From contig NC_051450.1 of assembly GCF_001649575.2 (NCBI RefSeq), forward strand, positions 12,115,980 to 12,179,979: a DNA stretch of 64,000 nt, read 5' to 3'. Positions 59,816 through 64,000 of this stretch are shown piece after piece (positions within the stretch are counted from its first letter, which is position 1; each line of letters begins with the position of its first letter). A model generated the notes under the pieces. That model had not been told where the DNA came from. It saw nothing but the letters and a program-made list of their open reading frames with translations, and made no database searches. Origin of the DNA: Kryptolebias marmoratus. Lineage: Eukaryota > Chordata > Actinopteri > Cyprinodontiformes > Rivulidae. Position numbers and translations under genes: made by a program.

Positions 59816-59820
<5 letters not shown>
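59114..59820 (-). mobile_element. R4/Dong-like non-LTR retrotransposon 3' end, 5'-truncated, with gap
   Basis: On the minus strand 59,818-59,675 reads EALILAAQEQALNTRAIEAQ, IYHTRQDPRCRLCKEAPETV and QHITAGCK, a C-x2-C...H-x4-C zinc knuckle typical of site-specific non-LTR elements with a restriction-like endonuclease. The endonuclease part would fall in the 522 N. The 3' end (59,152-59,114) joins directly to (TA)n, and (TA)n also bounds the truncated 5' end. Family assignment is from recall and tentative. Confidence 0.65.
59153..59674. other. Assembly gap, 522 N
   Basis: Undetermined bases. The length may be an estimate. Frames crossing it are artefacts. Confidence 0.99.

Positions 59821-59822
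<2 letters not shown>

Positions 59823-59855
<33 letters not shown>
59823..59855 (+). repeat. (TA)n microsatellite, right of retroelement
   Basis: About sixteen ta units, mirroring the array at 59,086-59,113. Confidence 0.95.
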
Positions 59856-59858
<3 letters not shown>

Positions 59859-59859
59859 C

Positions 59860-61555
59860 AGTCTGTCTGTTTTGCATTACATGACTATTTAGGCAGAAAT
59901 TTTATATTGTTGCACACATGGATAAAAGGGAATTCCAAGCATTCATGAGTGTGAAAAAAGAATGTCTTTATTCCTTCCCTTCTCTGAAAATTCAGAAAGA
60001 AAAGCACATCAGCGTGTGTGATTACTGTCAGGTCCTATTGGACTGCACATTTACACTCTGTACATTTAGGCATGCAGTGCTAGAGGGTTTCTGACTCCAC
60101 AGAGCTTGTGTGAGTTTTACACATTCTGCACATGCTTTAACCTACTAGAACACTAATATTATGATGAATGCACATAAATTATATTGGACGAACTGTACTA
60201 AATACCCATACCAGGATATATGTTTGGGTGGTTGTTCTAATCTTTATTATTATTGTGGGCCACTCACCATATCCATGCAGAAAAAGACATATGCTGCACC
60301 AAATGTGCTGCACCATAAATGTTTTTGTGAATAACTTTGTAGTTCAAAATTGACAGCAATATAAGATTTATGAATTAGCTCGTCCATGAACTTTACTGAA
60401 ACTTTTAAGACAGTCTGCTCAAATTTTAAAACCTGTTTTTCCGAGCTATGTTTGTTCAAAGAGCTGTTCATAGAACCTTACTTTAGAAGATCTGAACTAT
60501 CATGTTAATCTTATTTTATCTATGCCTGATTTATGGATGCAGCAGAAACAAATAAAGTCACGGTCATTTGAAGAATTTTCCAGGTACTTCCAAAGCAAAC
60601 ATTAGAGCACAAAATCAAACAATGATACAAGCATGAAACCTACAATCATTTTGTTTTTCCATTAAAATGTTAAATAATGTTGTAAATAAGCTGCAAATTG
60701 GTTTGTGGCTGTAAATAGGCTGCAAAATTGCATTGGGAAAATAATTTTATGTGTTCATCTGTTTGAAGCCCCACTAATCAATTTCAATCACAGACCTGCT
60801 TTCCCTCAAGTGTTTGTTCCTTCTACAATTTTCTCTGCTGAGGAAATGGAAATTGGATGGAATTGCTTACTTTATTATAGATCAGCTGTTTGGCCTCCAA
60901 ACTGACAAATGTTCTCACTTGTTCACAAGAGTAATAATAAAGAAATTTAGCAATTCTCAGAGCCAGTGTTGAGGTCACCCAGGTGAGAAATTCTCCACCC
61001 AGCAGAGTGCATTGCTAATTAAATTTAAACTTTTAATTTAGTATATACTGCTTGGAAGAGAGACAGAGATGGACGCGAGTGCAGACTTCCAGTTATTTCC
61101 CAGTTTGATACTTGAACTGCAGCAGATGGTTTAAGTAAAAAACTGCAAGCTAGAATAACATTTAATAAGACAAAGCACTATTGATATATTGTCTGTCAAA
61201 AACTTTCAAAACCATCATGTGTTGCAGCATTAGAAAGAAATGTATGTCGTTTGGTCAATGATAAAGACAAGCCAATAATTTTTAATTAAGCTAAGGTGTC
61301 ACACAATGGCCAGTCTCAAAGTGAATCATTACATCTTTACATAACAAAAGTCTCTGTATTTATGCTAACAGAAAAAATAATAAAAATAATTTTAGCTTTT
61401 TTGTGAAGCCTGCATCACATTTGTGTGTTTTGCAAATGGGATTTGCCTTATAAAAGATAGCGAGTCAATTTTAAAGTAAGGCATGTTTTTCTCACCCTAA
61501 CCAAGTAGCTTTCAAAGTAGCAGTTTTGCCCTTTTAGCTGTTGGGGTCATATTTT
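59860..61555. other. AT-rich intergenic DNA, nothing recognised
   Basis: No gene or repeat recognised. The minus frame at 60,250-60,471 and others are short and without domains. Confidence 0.4.
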
Positions 61556-61559
61556 AGGC

Positions 61560-62030
61560 ATTCTGTGATTTTGCTACCTGTTTGTACCTACCTGTTTCGT
61601 GATTGGTCAGCAGCTTAATCATCACCAGCTGCAGTGGATCACGCTCATCAGCTCTCTGGGTTTATGAGGCTGTTTTGAAGATCAGATCTTTGCTTACTCC
61701 TGGGTAAAGCATCTCAGCCACTCAGAGGTTTTTTTTTTTAATTACCTGAGCTCTGTTTACCTTCTGTGAGTTCAGAGTTTTGCCTCCTGAAGTTACCTGT
61801 GAATGATCTTTGCTACCTGTCTATCAGAGGACCTACCCGAGAGCCACTCACCTGATCTGATCTGCGCTGTTGCCTGTCTACCTCAGTCCTATTCAGGAAC
61901 CTACCTACATGTAAAAATATTCACCGCTGGAACCCGGATCCTCTCCCCTGTGCCGAGCCTTCCTCCCTTATCTCTTGTTCCTATTCTACGAACGACCATC
62001 CATTAGACAACAATATACTCACCATTACTC
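61560..62030 (+). repeat. Possible LTR-type repeat remnant
   Basis: gattggtcagcagcttaatc, accagctgcagtggatcacg, ggtttatgaggctgttttga, then a C/T-rich segment with repeated acctacct, cctgtctacctcag and cctctcccctgtgccgagcc resemble the internal layout of some fish LTRs. No terminal repeats or primer site were found, so this is weak. Confidence 0.25.
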
Positions 62031-62039
62031 CTCCTTTCC

Positions 62040-62575
62040 ATCTAATTTCAAACCAGATATTAGCTCGATAGCTGTGAAATTGACACAGTTATAGTCAATG
62101 TGATTTCTAAGGTCAGTTGGCTGTGTCAACTTGTGGGTTGATTGTAAATGTACATCAAATGATTACTTTCTGAGAGTTTCATTAAAATCTGTTCAGGTAC
62201 TCAAGATATATTTTGCTAACAGACTGACACAATTGACTCCAATAGTTGATTGCAAAGTTTTAAACAAAATCTTTTTCAGTCAGTTAGTACTCAAAGCATG
62301 AGTTAGTGACGACTTCAGCTACTACCACACTAAATTTTAGCTTCATATCTGTAAAACTGACCGAGGTAAAGCACTTTTTTCTTTTTCTAAGATTGATTAG
62401 CTGCGGTGGCCATCTTCAATTGACCTAAAATGTTAATCAGTTGTAAATGTACATCCAATGATTACTTTCTAAGAGTTTCAGTAAAATAAAGTCAGTGGTT
62501 CATAGGATATTTTGTCAACATACACCACCCACACATACACACAGGCAGTAACACTGTTGCCTGCCTTTTGCCTTT
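62040..62575 (-). repeat. Family A repeat, tandem dimer
   Basis: Inverted units: agctcgatagctgtgaaatt and caaatgattactttctgaga in unit 1 recur as agcttcatatctgtaaaact and ccaatgattactttctaaga in unit 2. cgtggtggccatcttcaatt-type and cagtggttcataggatattt words are also present. The period is about 280 bp. Confidence 0.8.
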
Positions 62576-62579
62576 TGGC

Positions 62580-64000
62580 AGCAAGTACTAATTAATGCAA
62601 AAGTAACATGGCAAAAAAAATCTAAAACCTTATAGTGGTTTGACTCAATGTCTTTGTATTGATTTTTACACCTTTCTTTTCTATAGGGTACTTACTCTAC
62701 TTTGTTATGCTTAACACAACGTGTAGCCTTTTTCATACGGACCGTATCTGCTGATGAGTGACAGACCTAGATCTTTAACGAAAATCCCCACTGACTTCTA
62801 TGTAAACAAACATCTAATGTAAAAGTGATGCAGTGTATATGTTTGTGTTTTGCCTTTCTCTCCTCAATCAAGTTGTCTTAAACTGAAGCCACCAATACAA
62901 AATTGTAACCTTGACACTTTGCAGAAATTTACACTAATGTTCCCTGAAAATGCAACAGGCGTGCCTTGTTCCTTTAACCTCAGAGACCAACAAGAAGGAG
63001 AAACCCGGCTGCTCCATGGGTCTCTGCTGCAGGCAAAATCTGTTAAAAAGTACTCCTTGACATAAGCAATGAGGAGACAAGCAGTTGCTGTTAACATTTT
63101 TCACTTCACTAAGCTGTTGGAACTGTAGACAAAGTGTGAAATGTGGCTCAGGCTAACTAAACAGTGGAATATCCACAGTGTGGAGAGTTAAGAGAAAACC
63201 TGTTCTCAAATGCAAAGTCTCACAAAATGCAGAAAAGGTAATAAAAGTCATCATTTTAGCAATCCAAGATCCAGACGGACTAATGATGGTTAGAAACAAG
63301 ATGATATAAGACTGGTTTAAAAAAAAGGAAACATTTTCCAATTTTTGACTCACGGGTTTTACTTTGTTATTACACTCATTACTCTAAAAATGTATTTTTG
63401 GCATGTCATAGTCTTAGCCATGCTGAAGTTATTCTGCTAGAGGGTTTGTGACACTAAACCTGTGTGATGAGTAGGCTTGTGTTTGTATTTGAAGGCAGAC
63501 TCAAGTCCTTAGTGGTAATAGGAAATCTAAAAATTTTAAAAAGTATAAGTTTATCTTTATTATTATATTCCAACTGATTGGGATGGCTGCTACTAGGTAA
63601 CAGTTTTTTAAAGTCAGTGGGAAGTGCTTAAGTAATGCTCTGCTGCAATTGGTGGTTGGGCTTAAACCAGTATCTAACGGGAGTGCAACTGTTGGAAATT
63701 AGGTGGTGAATGGTAATTTGTGAGGGAATCTCATAAATGTCTGGCAATGAGAAACCACGCGGAAGTCACAAGACATTCTGGAGACATTTGGGAGACGCTC
63801 TGTGAATGCTGTTTACCAAGAAGTTGCGGTCCTGACAGATACCACCTTTCATGACAGAAAACATCTACAGTCTTAACTGTACAAGTCTAAAACCATGCCA
63901 GTCGTGAAAAATTACTGTTAAAACTGGTCTAAACCTGCTAATGTTTATTTCAAAGGTGTACTACAGTAGATTAACTCATAAACATGAGGAATGCTGCTGA
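62580..64000. other. Intergenic DNA, nothing recognised
   Basis: No gene, RNA gene or repeat unit recognised up to the window end. Confidence 0.4.

Noticed and set aside
1..64000. CRISPR arrays, operons, tRNA or rRNA genes, intact autonomous transposons
   Set aside because: None found. The repeats are dispersed eukaryotic elements, tRNA-like pieces are SINE heads, and all transposon coding fragments are broken.

Overview
The window reads as nuclear DNA from a teleost fish, probably a percomorph. It is AT-rich, has one intron-split vertebrate gene, and carries typical fish retroelement and Tc1 relics. No bacterial features, rRNA or tRNA genes were recognised. The species assignment is an inference from the repeats and the gene only.

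The one protein-coding gene I can support lies on the minus strand from about 44.0 kb (5') to 25.25 kb (3'). It is a complete type II classical cadherin. Eleven coding exons join in frame with AC/CT (GT/AG on the minus strand) borders into an 807-residue precursor: signal peptide, propeptide with an RLKR furin site, mature end beginning GWIW, five cadherin repeats, one membrane span and a tail of about 164 residues. Exon sizes (295, 120, 168, 191, 254, 137, 122, 118, 252) match the usual type II layout apart from one extra codon. The closest relative I recognise is cadherin-19 (CDH19). The unusual part is the tail: the p120-catenin core has lost its acidic GGGEED block, the usual WGPRF end is degenerate, and a GGGEEDT block sits at the extreme C-terminus, ending in T-I-F.

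Region by region: 0-25.2 kb (downstream of the gene) and 44-64 kb (upstream) have no supported gene. They contain repeat relics: two copies of a tRNA-type SINE, a small SINE with a 16-bp target duplication, an L2-type LINE 3' end, two fragments of an RTE/Rex3-like LINE, a Tc1-like transposon remnant, and an R4/Dong-like retroelement 3' end set in a (TA)n array around a 522-base assembly gap. Several unique stretches with homeodomain-type TAAT motifs could be conserved enhancers.

Two dispersed repeat families that I could not name recur through the window. Family A has a unit of about 270-330 bp and is often present as a tandem dimer; one copy ends next to the exon 5 donor of the cadherin gene. 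Family B is a foldback element with long inverted arms, most complete near 48.3-48.8 kb. Two isolated perfect or near-perfect palindromes (near 4.38 kb and 0.48 kb) are not explained by any gene.
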